A stretch of DNA of 64,000 nucleotides from Conchocele bisecta (lineage: Eukaryota; Mollusca; Bivalvia; Lucinida; Thyasiridae). Positions within the stretch are counted from its first letter, which is position 1. Each line of letters starts with the position of its first letter. The translations under genes and the position numbers were made by a program. Location: contig CM055266.1 in NCBI GenBank assembly GCA_029237695.1, forward strand, positions 6,644,064 to 6,708,063, given 5' to 3'. The notes beneath the pieces were generated by a model, which worked only from the letters and a program-made list of their open reading frames with translations, did no database searches and had not been told where the DNA came from. Positions 21,567 through 32,181 of this stretch are shown one piece after another.

Positions 21567-22039
21567 AAATTGCCGCTAAATAATAAGAAAACACTCTTAT
21601 TAAACTTATTAAGTGTAAATTCATGAACGGATTTAAAACTTAGACAAGTCCCAAATCAATTGTCATATTACTTCACCAGTAAACAGTGTAAAATAGCATA
21701 CACAGTTTGTTTGGTTTTTCATAGAACCACTCTCGAAACCTACCCGCACGTGGACGCTTAACAGAGGAAGAACTTGCTATGATCTATTCTGTTTACTTAG
21801 TTATTACATGTTCATGGATGTATACTTGTATTACTAACTGTATAACTTGTAGTTGGAGGATTCTTAAAACACGACTTTATGTACCAATTCAATGATTATA
21901 CAATCTTGTTATGCATACAGATTTTAATAAATATTATAAAACTTGTGATGTTAGTAAATTTATAATTTGTCCGTGTTACTGGAAAATGGTGCAAGTAATG
22001 CTGCTAAGTTTGGTATTGACGGACTCGTGGTGTGTTCTT

Positions 22040-22296
22040 ACTTTTATGGGAAGGGGCCAAGTGTCTTTCATGTGGTATGGACCTGGCACCAGGTCCGTTT
22101 ATTCTAATTTCAGTGCTGAATATATAATTTTATTCAGCTCTAAAATTAGAATAAACGGAGCCAAAATCAGAACGTAATATTTACATTTCCTTTGATGTAA
22201 ATATTCCATTCTGATTTTGGGATTTTCTACCCATGCAGCAGGTTACATGCGGGATCGAACCCGTTGGCCCGGCTTTAAACACCAATAAATCAAATC
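22040..22296 (+). mobile_element. S2 retroposon with internal inverted duplication
   Basis: GGACCTGGCACCAGGTCCGT, then CCGTTTATTCTAATTTCAG repeated in reverse as CTCTAAAATTAGAATAAACGG (quoted in part). Then the normal TTCTGATTTTGGGATTTTC and the tail TTTAAACACCAATAAAT. Confidence 0.7.
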
Positions 22297-22721
22297 ACAA
22301 AGAGCCATATAAGGTCTCATTAGCATTTAATTCCAAAATATGATATTACATGTATTGTATATCATATAGATAAAACAAAACCGCACACACAGTTATTCTA
22401 TATCACAATGTGATAGTGACTGCAAAACACCGATTATTGTACACCGAATAGTGAAAAATGTTATTAGTCCATAAATTATGGTTAGGGTGCGAAATGTATC
22501 TTGAGTGGTGATATTACCACAATGTGTGGGTCGTGCGATCTTCTACGCGTTTTCAGTAAAGTTTAAGCCAACAGCATATATTGTTGGACAGACACACAAT
22601 CTCATGAATGTATTTACAAAAACGGTCTATTCCATAAAATGTAATCGGCTCCATTTTGTCAAAAATGTGACTCGTGTATTATCACCAGTGGCTACTATGA
22701 ATGATATGTGCCATACAACAC

Positions 22722-23087
22722 GGTGTATGATCACGTGGTACTAACAACAACAACAAGTACCCATTCAAGGTACGTATTCTTTTATAGTGTCCTTATTATG
22801 TAACAGATTTTGATGAAACGCGTCTTGTTAAGCTGCATTTGGTGGTCTCTGTATTTTCCCCCAAACTTCTGTCGTTTTTGCGAAGAATCGATTTCTCCGA
22901 CACGGAACTCGATTCTTCGCAAAAAACGACATAAGTATGTGTCAAACTCCCTAGACCACCAAATGCAGCTCATGAAGACGCGTTTGCTGCTCCATATTTC
23001 ATCAAAATCTGTTGCATATTAAGGAAAATATCAAATAATACTTACTTTGGAGTGGGTGGCGTTGTTGTAACCACGTGATCATGCACC
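22722..23087. mobile_element. Family J fold-back element
   Basis: GGTGTATGATCACGTGGTAC at the left and ACCACGTGATCATGCACC at the right. Inner arms TTAAGCTGCATTTGGTGG and CCACCAAATGCAGCT. The apex pairs GTTTTTGCGAAGAATCGA with TCGATTCTTCGCAAAAA. A second copy is at 57104. Confidence 0.9.
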
Positions 23088-23312
23088 TTGATACAATATC
23101 CTAAAGTATAAAACGGGTTCAAAATGAATATTATATTATTTGTGAACGTTTTTACTCTTATTATTGTTATTTTGGCAGCTATTTTTAATTTGGCAGCCAT
23201 TTCTTGCTTGAAAAAAGTCCACTCTAATTTTTATTGTCGCGCCCGCTTGCGGAAAGTGCGATATAGTCGGCACTTTGGCATACGTACGTGTGTCCAGTTA
23301 AAGTTTTTGGTT

Positions 23313-23850
23313 TATCATCATCTATATTTTCATTCTACCCCCCTCCCGTGCGGCCCCTGTGCCCAATGTCAAGGTCTAATTACTTTGAAATCTTTGGTTA
23401 AAGTTTTTTGGTTAAAGTTTTTCTTTACACTATGTCTCTGCAACTGTTTCGCCCATTACCTTGAAACTTCACATGGGTGTTTATCATCATCTATATTTTC
23501 ACTCTACCCCCCTCCCGTGCGGCCCCTGTGCCCAATGTCAAGGTCTAATTACTTTGAAATCTTTGGTTAAAGTTTTTTGGTTAAAGTTTTTCTTTACACT
23601 ATATCTCTGCAACTGCTTCACCCATTACCTTGCAACTTCACATGGGTGTTTATCATCATCTATATTTTCATTCTACCCGCCTCCCGTGCGGCCGCTGTGC
23701 CCAATGTCAAGGTCTAATTACTTTGAAATTTGTGGTTAAAGTTTTTGGTGGTTAAGGTTTTTGGTGGTTAAGGTTTTTGGTTAAAGTTTTTCCTTATACT
23801 ATATCTCTACAACTGCTTCACCCATTAGCTTGAAACTTCACATGGGTGTT
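23313..23850. repeat. Tandem array, ~169 bp unit x 3
   Basis: TATCATCATCTATATTTTCA starts units at 23313, 23482 and 23651. CCTCCCGTGCGGCCCCTGTG, CCCAATGTCAAGGTCTAATT and TTTGGTTAAAG follow in each. The third unit is lengthened to about 200 by extra GGTTAAGGTTTTTGGT copies. Flanks at 23228 and 23866 share CGCCCGCTTGCGGAAAG and a GTACGT-rich block. Confidence 0.9.
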
Positions 23851-24334
23851 TATCATCATTGTCACGCCCGCTTGCGGAAAGCACGATATAGTCGCCACTT
23901 TGGCGTACGTACGTCTGTCCGTACGTCCGTGTGTCCGGTTAAAGTTTTTTGGTTTAAGTTTTTTGGTTAAAGTTTTTCCGTCTACTATATCTCTTTTTTT
24001 TAGTGTCCATGCCTCGCCCCAAGGAGCGACATGCAGGCCACGGCCATCTAGTTGATGTTTATATTATATCTAAATACAAAATCAAGAGAGAGTTTGCTTT
24101 TAAAGATGGGGTCCCGCAAATCAGGATGTATTGTGTAGGGGTTATATTTTTTTGGTTCAACATTTATAATTCCAGCACAAAAATATTTACACAATTCCCT
24201 AACATTTGATTGGCTCGTAGCAAGTCTCTGTCCAAAATTTATATCCCAGTAAACTCCCACCCCGAACCACTTTCCATAACCGTGAGGCGCAGTTAAAATA
24301 AACACATTTTCTTGATGAATTTATTTCAAATGCT

Positions 24335-24502
24335 GGAATTATAAGGAATGAATGGCCTTTTTGTGGAATTTATCGGGGATATAAACTTGGAAAAGTCGCG
24401 GGAATACTGGACGAGGCCTTCCGGCCTTTGTCCAGTATTCCCGCGACTTTTCCAAGTTTATACACCGATAAATTCCACCAAAATGCCATTCATTCCTATA
24501 AT
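24335..24502. repeat. ~165 bp near-perfect palindrome
   Basis: AAGTCGCGGGAATACTGGAC and GGAATTTATCGG on the left face GTCCAGTATTCCCGCGACTT and CCGATAAATTCC on the right, around GAGGCCTTCCGGCCTTTG. Outer arms include AGGAATGAATGGC and GCCATTCATTCCT. Confidence 0.88.
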
Positions 24503-24743
24503 ATACAAAAAGCGTTTGATTTTTATTACCCACTGCAATACACATATTGGTAATATTTTGTATCATTTGTATGATGGAAATCAGATCAGGGGAGATAACC
24601 GCGTGTTCTCAAAATATTAACAAAATTCAATATTTATTCAAAGGAATTAGATATTTATTTGTCCAATGAATGCAATAGCTGGTGTACAATAACTATACTT
24701 TATAATATATCGACAGCAATTGTGTTGATACACATACTTGAGT

Positions 24744-25195
24744 GGGTGGTGGTCGGGCGAATGAGACGGTGTAAATTAACGGTAGGGGTTCCTCGATCCT
24801 TATAGGAATCACGATTTGCCTGGTTTAGCCCTCAGGTACGTTTTTATCTTTGGCTCTTTTGTTACCTGGGAGTTGAATTGGGCTATTGCCCATTATAAAA
24901 GTAGTAAGATTATTACTGGTCCTACTGCTTTTGGGAGGGGCCAAGTGATTCTGGTGTGGTGAGGACCTGGCATCAGATCAGGATCATTCTGATTTCAGGG
25001 CTGAATATATAGTTTTGTTATTGTAAATATTCAGTTCTGATTTTGGGATTTTCCCCCCATTTGTATATGTACTTGAACATGTACATGTACTTGTACAGGT
25101 AATATATGGGATTTAGTACTAAACCCATTGACCCGGCCTTAAATGACCTTAGCTGTTGATAGGCCGTTAAACACCAACAAACAAACAAACAAACA
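24744..25195 (+). mobile_element. S2 retroposon, full length, intermediate with S1
   Basis: Head GGTCGGGCGAATGAGACGG; body GAGTTGAATTGGGCTATTGC resembles S1. Tail GTTGATAGGCCGTTAAACAC with (CAAA)n. Confidence 0.7.
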
Positions 25196-26180
25196 CATAC
25201 TTGATTTAAATAATTAAAACTAATCGCACTGTCTTCACTTGCACATAAACTGGTGATCACCACTATACGGTATTGAAACATATTAGTTAATACTGTGTAA
25301 AAACGAACACTTTTGATGGTACTGGGTCTCAGATGAGGTTGGAAAGTGTGGTATTGAGTTAAGAAAAAAGCATTTAACTGAAGATTTGTATTGGTTTCTT
25401 GAATATGTTTGCCCCTGTGAGTGAGAAAGTAAAAAATGTATGAACAAAAATCAGTTTTGCTAACTATAGAATTAATATTTCCCAATGATGTGCTCACACT
25501 TGCTTTGACTGGACACTATGTCACCGATAACATTCAGTTCTGGCAATTTTAAATTCGGTTATTTTTTATGTCATTGCGTGTACTTTGCGTCACTACTGGT
25601 GTTTTTCTTTTCCAGATACTGCCAAGTTAAACTGAGGTTGGAATTTCCTCGACTTAATATACAAATGAGATAATTAACCACAAACGCATGTTTATGACCA
25701 AGAAAAAGTTACGCCTGTACTACATTCATACAATATCCAGTGATATATCTTAGTGTTTTTGTGAAATGCAATTTTAGAGGTACCCTCTGAGACGCAGTAC
25801 TTTTAACTTAATCGAAAATTGGATGAAGAAATCAATATTTTATTCCGGGAAGTTATGTTCAGATACCCCTTTCCAAATTGAATCCATAATTCGCACACCC
25901 TCGGCAAGAACATGGCTACGCCACTGCAGTACTAATACAGTACTAATATAGTACTAATACATGCCATGGCGTGCATGCAGGTGTCTGTAGATACAGTAAA
26001 ACCTCTGTAAACCGGACACCAGTTTAGTGACATTTCGCTGTGATTTTGGTAAATGAACATTGAAAAACATGTGTGCGGGCTTTGCAATCGGGAAATACAA
26101 TACAGTCAGAGAAACATTATAGTGAAACCAAACAATTGAAATGTTCTTGAAGTTCGGTTAGGAGAGGCTTAATTTATATT
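25196..26180. other. Probable 3' region of the small - strand gene; otherwise unassigned
   Basis: On the - strand an AATAAA lies at 25843-25838, downstream of the stop of the 74-aa ORF. CAGTAAAACCTCTGTAAACC near 25995 is a half of a family I end. No other coding signal. Confidence 0.4.
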
Positions 26181-26405
26181 TCATTTCTGAATTTCGGATT
26201 CCACGAGGAGCGCCTGACCAGACTCTGGAATGTCCACGAATTCCTGCTCCCCCTCCTCATCGTCCCTCTCATCGCGGGTTGTCATGAGAGATATGGCAAC
26301 GTACACCATGACGCCAACAACGACAATAAGCGCCGAGATTGACAGGATCACGTTGCCAGGCAGAAGGTCGAGGTCTATACGGTCGGTTACATGCCGTTTC
26401 TCCAT
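26181..26405 (-). CDS. Small single-pass membrane protein, 74 aa (function unknown)
   Basis: The start ATG (26405-26403) sits in an ACCATGG context, and an in-frame stop (TGA) closes the frame at 26181. Residues 1-16 are charged (MEKRHVTDRIDLDLLP). Residues about 19-41 form one hydrophobic helix (NVILSISALIVVVGVMVYVA). A tail rich in Asp/Glu follows (TTRDERDDEEGEQEF) and ends EIQK. Codon third positions are mostly G/C, unlike the AT-rich surroundings, and the sequence carries no repeat. AG acceptor-like sites, TGTTTCAG and GTATTCAG, lie 5-50 bases upstream, so this may be the coding 3' exon of a spliced transcript. I do not recognise the family. The layout resembles small integral membrane (SMIM-type) proteins with no cleavable signal. 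Neighbours are repeats, so context gives no function. Confidence 0.6.
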   Translation of the reverse strand: MEKRHVTDRIDLDLLPGNVILSISALIVVVGVMVYVAISLMTTRDERDDEEGEQEFVDIPESGQALLVESEIQK

Positions 26406-26464
26406 GGTCAACTGAATACTGGTGTACCGGACTAAGTCGGGTTAGGCTGAAACATAGGATGATA

Positions 26465-26531
26465 CAGTTGAACCTCATTAAACCGGGCACCATGGGGACG
26501 CCATTGTGATTAGTTTATTAGAGTTTCACTG
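26465..26531. mobile_element. Family I (pogo/Tigger-like) MITE, diverged
   Basis: TA, then CAGTTGAACCTCATTAAACC at the left and GAGTTTCACTG then TA at the right. About 67 bp with imperfect arms. Confidence 0.55.
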
Positions 26532-26600
26532 TAATTTAGCTCGGTGTCGTCTCTGTTCATGATTGAAGATGACACAAAGTGTTCATTGGGTGCTTAATTA

Positions 26601-26669
26601 CAGTGGATCCTTTCTAAACCGGACACCCGGGGAGGTCTCCCGGGTGTCCGGTTTAGAAAGGATCCACTG
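26601..26669. mobile_element. Family I MITE, perfect 69 bp palindrome
   Basis: Two identical inverted 31-base arms starting CAGTGGATCCTTTCTAAACC, a 7-base loop GAGGTCT, and TA on both sides. The CAGT..ACCGGACA end resembles pogo/Tigger termini, which also duplicate TA. Confidence 0.9.
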
Positions 26670-26671
26670 TA

Positions 26672-27085
26672 CCTGTATGCTAGTCATACTAGTTCCAACC
26701 TGTTTGACATTTGACCTGAATAGCATTAGGTTGTGTTTTCCCCCCTGAATAAATAGTGGGTTGCTTTAATTTTTCCTGTTTGCCTGTTATTAGTATTGTT
26801 GACTGTTAATTAGACAAAATGTTTACTGTTAACAGTTACTGACCCATTGTGTTAACTGTTAAACAGTATCGCTATGTTTTTATTTGTGAAAAAAACTGTG
26901 ATCCTGTTAGCTGACTCGCGCCCCTGTATTGACAATATGAGTGGTAGCTACAATAATTCGCCTCCGATATGTTATATACGGCTACAATTTGACCCATTTA
27001 AAAAATGTGAGCAACCGAAGTGCATACCCAAACCGGTTGCATGTACAGTGTAGGTCAAAATTTAGTAAACTGTATATGTTATACC
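26672..27085. other. No recognised gene
   Basis: Unassigned sequence between a family I palindrome and the 27086 fold-back element. It includes a purine/pyrimidine-biased stretch with repeated GTTAACTGTTAA-like motifs near 26810-26865. Confidence 0.4.
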
Positions 27086-27561
27086 TTTAAAGGCCCTGAA
27101 CGGCTCAGTATTACAATTTTCCGATTTTTTCAAACACAAAAACATGTTTGGCAACTGATTTAGTACACAAAACTAACATATACTGCCTAATAGATACATC
27201 TCAAGTCTTGAGATTTACATCTTAATCGTAATGTGAAGACAACAAAAACTTAATTTTGACATTATTGACAAATTTCATTTCCGTAACCCAACGGCTTCGG
27301 CTCGGAATTCATCGGCCGCGAATCGGTGAGTTGAGGAGTTGACCCGAGCGTCTATCAGAAAATCGAATGGGCTTTGAAAAACGCACCTGCTGTTTGTTTA
27401 TCAACACATATTGATATTTTCATCGACTACAAACTCATTTTTGTACCAAAATGAATGCAAACAGTTTCAAAGTGTGTGTAAATAGAAACCTGTTGGATTT
27501 ATGTGTGGGTAAACCCAATAGGAGGCCAAATTCGGCAACTTGAGCCGTATAGGGGCTTTAA
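27086..27561. mobile_element. Fold-back element with TTAAAGGCCCC ends
   Basis: TTTAAAGGCCCTGAACGGCT at the left and TGAGCCGTATAGGGGCTTTA at the right, about 476 bp. The inner part has no clear second arm. Possibly a TTAA-type MITE, but the host duplication is not certain. Confidence 0.6.
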
Positions 27562-27939
27562 AGCAAATAATCTTTGATGTAGAACTAGTGAAAATGCCAA
27601 AAATAATAGAACAGGGAAATCATTTCCCCATGGAAGCCATCTTTTTTCTTGTTGTTGTTCAATATTCAACATAACGAAATTAAGCTTTCAAATTTACAAG
27701 ATTACATGTAAATATCAGATAAGCACATTGACACAGTAAAATAACAAATTGCTACATGTGTATTTTCTTTATTAATACTTTATTGATACAGCGTTGACAG
27801 TTTTATATCGCTGACATATCCAACACGCCGGTTAATCGATTGCAAAAAAACACCCTTCCATGTGTTACAATAGAGAGATGGTGTTAAATTGCTACCCATG
27901 CGGGAGGTGTGGAGTGGGATAGCAATTTTGTTTCTAGTT

Positions 27940-28335
27940 GGTCGGGAGCACGCGACGGGAAATTCAACGACCGGCGTTCATCCTTACCGGAATTCGACTG
28001 GAGACCTGGTTTGTCCCTCACATACGTCTTTGGCATTTTGTATGTGAGAGTTTAATCTGGTTATGCCCATTATATGAGTATCAAGATTATTCGTAATCCT
28101 ATTTTAGGGGAAGGGGCCAAGTGACTGGTGTGGTATGTATCTGGCACCAGGTCAGGTTATTCTGATTTCAGGGCTGAATATATTTTTTCTCAATGTGTAA
28201 ATATTCCGTTCTGATTTTGGGGTCCCCCCCCCCCCCCTCCCCAAAGCAGCAGGTTAAAACCATATCGAACCCGTTTGCCATGCATTACATGGTCTTAGCT
28301 GATGATAGGCCGTTAAACACCAATACACAAACAAA
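27940..28335 (+). mobile_element. S2 retroposon, full length
   Basis: GGTCGGGAGCACGCGACGGG head, CTTACCGGAATTCGACTGG, CTGGCACCAGGTCAGGTTAT, a poly-C run at about 28226-28237, CATATCGAACCCG and tail GCCGTTAAACACCAATACAC. Confidence 0.8.
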
Positions 28336-28565
28336 CTCTTGACACTATGTAGCGAATAAGGAACACTGATTGTGGTAGCCTTATTACAGCATGCAGAATT
28401 CAGTTGAGCTTGGCGAACTTGAACAGACAATATATCATCATAAATATACAGCAATTAAACCCATACAATTAATGATACATAGCCAGTCTATGTGTCCGGT
28501 TTAGAGAGGTCCCACTGTATTTGTTCACGTACATGTACATTCATTACTCACTGTTACTGATTATG

Positions 28566-29487
28566 TTAACCCTTTCAACACTACTGTCTGTTTCACGAAA
28601 GCTGCCCAGATTTTACGGCTATATAAGCAATTCAAAAACAAGATTGTTTTGGATAATATTAAATTAAAGGAAAAATTAAGAATGAGCCTTCTTTTTATTT
28701 CGTGAAATTTGGTCAAATATTGATTTTATTGCGAAAACCAAATTTCCCCATGTTAAATCCCCATAGACATCTTCACGGAGTGAAGATAGTGAAGATGTCT
28801 ATGGGGATTTAACATGGGGACATTTTTTAGAATTTCAGAAATACTGGACCGATTTTTAAAATTTAACTTTTGTTTTCTTAGTTAGACCATTTCCAAGCTA
28901 TCTAGCTAGGTTTCGGAGTCAATTTCCAAATGTTTTCGTTTTTTGACTCCTCTCACAACTCCTCTACCTTTTCCCCCCATGTTAAATTCCTATAGAAAAA
29001 TCAATTTTTCTTAATAAAATCAATATTTGACCAAATTTCACGAAATAAAAAGAAGGCTCATTCTTAAATTTTCCTTTAATTTAATATTATCGAAAAAAAT
29101 ATTGTTTTTGAATTGTCTATATAGCCGTACAATTTGGGCAGCTTTCGTGAAACAGTCTATAGAGACCTCTTTTCCAACAGTGCATATCATGACGAGCCGT
29201 CACGATCTGTACCATTTGTGGATATGTTTTGTTTACAAAATGATCCCTTTTCTGCATAAGAAACTGGAATGGACTGTGATATGCTAATGTTCCGACCAAT
29301 CCAATGGTCACAAAATGATTTTCAGATTCGTCCATTTATGAAAAGGGGGTGTTTTTGTTCTAAGAAATATGTAAATTACTTTCAAAAAGTGCAGATCCTG
29401 ATGAGACGGCTCGTTACGAGCCGGCTCATCTGGATCTGCACTGTTTGCATAAACCGCTATAGCGGGCTTTCGGGTTCAAAGGGTTAA
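28566..29487. mobile_element. Family G MITE interrupted by family D
   Basis: TTAACCCTTTCAACACTACT at the left and TTCAAAGGGTTAA at the right. The right arm has CGGCTCGTTACGAGCCGGCT. A family D element occupies 28586-29160. The full left/right pair explains the half-copies at 5141 and 6665. Confidence 0.7.
28586..29160. mobile_element. Family D long palindromic MITE nested in G
   Basis: CTGTTTCACGAAAGCTGCCC facing GGGCAGCTTTCGTGAAACAG. The inner hairpin is CCATAGACATCTTCAC/GTGAAGATGTCTATGG. Same size and order as 15596-16172. Confidence 0.85.
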
Positions 29488-29889
29488 GCTTATCACGGTC
29501 GGGGCTATAGATAGCATAAGTCTTGCGTTTAACGATTGGCGTTTTTTTTCGGTCCGTTCGTCCGCCTGTCACAATGCCCAGTGTCGCACGTTCCACTACT
29601 TTCACGCCATTTTACGAATATGAGTAGTATTTATCCTATTTGATTGTACATGCATGTGTTGGATTGTACGTACACGTTTTTTTGTGTTTTTTTTAATAAA
29701 GTATGATCCTGCAAATAATCCCCGAAAAAGAGCGTTGCAGTATATAACTAGAAATGTGGCCTGTCTGCACACGAATGCCCCCGCTGGCAGCCAAAGAAAA
29801 CGAGGCATATTTGATTACAAGCCATTTACCCGAGTATGGACGGACGCCGATAACACTATATGCCCCACTCACCATTCGGTTGCGGGGGC

Positions 29890-31075
29890 ATAATAAGCCA
29901 TTTACCCGAGTGTTTGTGACCTTGACCCTGGGCTTAGCGGGAGCGGGACGAATGTGGATTTGTCACAGGGTGGCAGAGGACCATTGGAGCAATGCGTGTG
30001 TGAAATGTGCAGCAGATCCGAGCAAGGAAACAGAAATGATAAGCCATTTACCCGAGCGTTAAGGTTTCGAACGCACCAAGTATGTGACCTTGACCCTGGG
30101 CTTAGCGGGGGCGGGACGAATGTGGATTTGTCACAGGGTGGCAGAGGACCATTGGAGCAATGCGTGTGTGAAATGTGAAGCAGATCCGAGAAAGGAAACA
30201 GAAATTATAAGGCATTTACCCGAGCGTGAAGGTTTCGAACGCACCAAGTCTGTGACATTGACCCTGGGCTTAGCGGGGGCGGCACGAATGTGGATTTATC
30301 ACAGGGTGGCAGAGGACCATTGGAGCAATGCGTGTGTGAAATGTGAAGCAGATACGAGCAAGGAAACCGAAATTATAAGGCATTTACCCGAGCGTTAAGG
30401 TTTCGAACGCACCAAGTCTGTGACCTTGACCATGGGCTTAGCGGGGGCGGGACGAATGTGGATTTGTCACAGGGTGGCGGAGGACCATTGGAGCAATGTG
30501 TGTGTGAAATGTGAAGCAGATCCGAGCAAGGAAACATAAATTATAAGGAATTTACCCGAGCGTTAAGGTTTCGAACGCACCAAGTCTGTGACCTTGACCA
30601 TGGGGTTAGTGGGGGCGGGACGACTGTGAATTTGTCACAGGGTGGCAGAGGACCATTGGAGCAATGCGTGTGTGAAATGTGAAGCAGATCCGAGCAAGGA
30701 AACAGAAATTATAAGGCATTTACCCAGCGTTAAGGTTTCGAACGCACCAAGTATGAGACCTTGACCCTGGGCTTAGCGGGGGCGGCACGAATGTGGATTT
30801 GTCACAGGGTGGCAGAGGACCATTGGAGCAATGCGTGTGTGAAATGTGAAGCAGATCCGAGCAAGGAAACAGAAATTATAAGGCATTTACCCGAGTGTTA
30901 AGGTTTCGAACACACCAAGTATGTGACCTTGACCCTGGGCTTAGCGGGGGCGGGACGAATGTGGATTTGTCACAGGGTGGCAGAGGACCATTGGAGCAAT
31001 GCGTGTGTGAAATGTGAAGCAGATCCGAGCAAGGAAACATAAATTATAAGCCATTTAACCGAGCGTTAAGGTTTC
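29890..31075. repeat. Tandem array, 168 bp unit x 7
   Basis: CACAGGGTGGC begins at 29964, 30132, 30300, 30468, 30636, 30803 and 30971, a period of 168 with one unit of 167. Each unit contains ACCTTGACCCTGGGCTTAGC, GACCATTGGAGCAATG and AAGGTTTCGAACGCACCAAG. 168 is divisible by three, so open frames run through two or more units. Outside the array, GGACGCCGATAACACTATAT (29848) recurs as GGACGCCGGTAACACTATAT (31117). Each is followed by CACCATTCGGT and GCGGGGGCATAA. Confidence 0.93.
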
Positions 31076-31211
31076 GTACGTACGTACGTACGGACGTACG
31101 TACGTTACGTAGTACGGACGCCGGTAACACTATATGCCCCCCTCACCATTCGGTGGCGGGGGCATAAAAAAGTATGAACATTGAACGGAATGAGAACACA
31201 ATATGGCATAT

Positions 31212-31433
31212 ATTAACCCTTAAAATGCTGAATTAATTTGTATCGTTTGCTGTTTATTTATTTTTTATTTTCATTTTTGTTATCAAAAGAATATGATTTG
31301 GCATCACTTTAGAATCATTTCGACTGTAAATGATTCTAAAGTGCTGTAAAACCATGATTTTATTTAGGAAGAAGACAACTTTATAAAACAACATCAGACA
31401 ACAATTTTTGTATTCACGCATTCTAATGGTTAG
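31212..31433. mobile_element. Family H MITE
   Basis: TTAACCCTTAAAATGCTGAA at the left; CATTCTAATGGTTAG at the right. Central hairpin CTTTAGAATCATTT/AAATGATTCTAAAG. Confidence 0.7.
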
Positions 31434-32181
31434 CGCATTTAAAACGCATACTTACGTCTAAAACGTGTTTATTAGAACACAATGTCTTCCAATACGTGGC
31501 AATCCATTGTCCGGGTTAAATTCAAGTCCGTGTAATTCCGTGAAAATACACTAGTAATAGAATCTGGCGTGTTCATGTTCCATAGTTATGTTTGTGTATA
31601 CTGTTGTAAATTACATTCGGATATGCAAAACTTTTATGTGGGAATGGCCATATGTCTCCTATGACGTCGACATACATTTATCGATAAGCGTTATTTCGTT
31701 TAAAATTCATATATATATATTATAATACATGTAGTGGTGAACACCAGATGTTGCAAAACGTATATGATCTGACAAAACGAGCGTGTTGTACATGATGATA
31801 TAGATCAACTATACGATGAAACCCTGATTAGACGGCGAGGATAAAGAAGTAACATATATATGTCGGATTCAGTCGGATGACTGTGCAGACCCTGACCAGA
31901 TTGTGTAGATGCGCATCTCTGGTATGGGTCTACATTGAAACAATATATGCTCGCGTGACTGTAGAAGAATTATGGAATCATTATTATGTCCATTACAATT
32001 TCTATTTCTGCCAAACACCACGTCATCAATTGCCATATGTAATGTCCATATATGGCGAAAATAATGATGAAAAGTAAAACAAATGTAGGAATAATAACAA
32101 AATGTACCGTATGCATAACACTCTTATCCCACTTCACCCATATTCCCGAGGTTTCATTGGCCCCGGGTTAATAGGAAAACT
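31434..32181. other. No recognised gene
   Basis: Unassigned; includes a short (AT)n run near 31710 and a 66-codon open stretch at 31877-32077 without recognisable similarity. Confidence 0.4.

Noticed and set aside
22810..23022. Frames on both strands of the family J element
   Set aside because: Symmetric frames caused by the palindrome; not coding.
23124..23570. 148-codon open frame
   Set aside because: It runs through the 169 bp tandem array and repeats the same peptide; it is a product of the array, not a gene.
25018..25497. 159-codon - strand frame
   Set aside because: Part of it is the S2 retroposon read in reverse; the rest shows no domain and poor codon bias.
29754..30398. Overlapping ~100-codon frames
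   Set aside because: They are read-throughs of the 168 bp array. Interesting as a pattern, but not supported as a protein gene.
29890..31075. CRISPR-like or regulatory array
   Set aside because: Units are contiguous 168 bp repeats with no unique spacers, in a eukaryotic genome.
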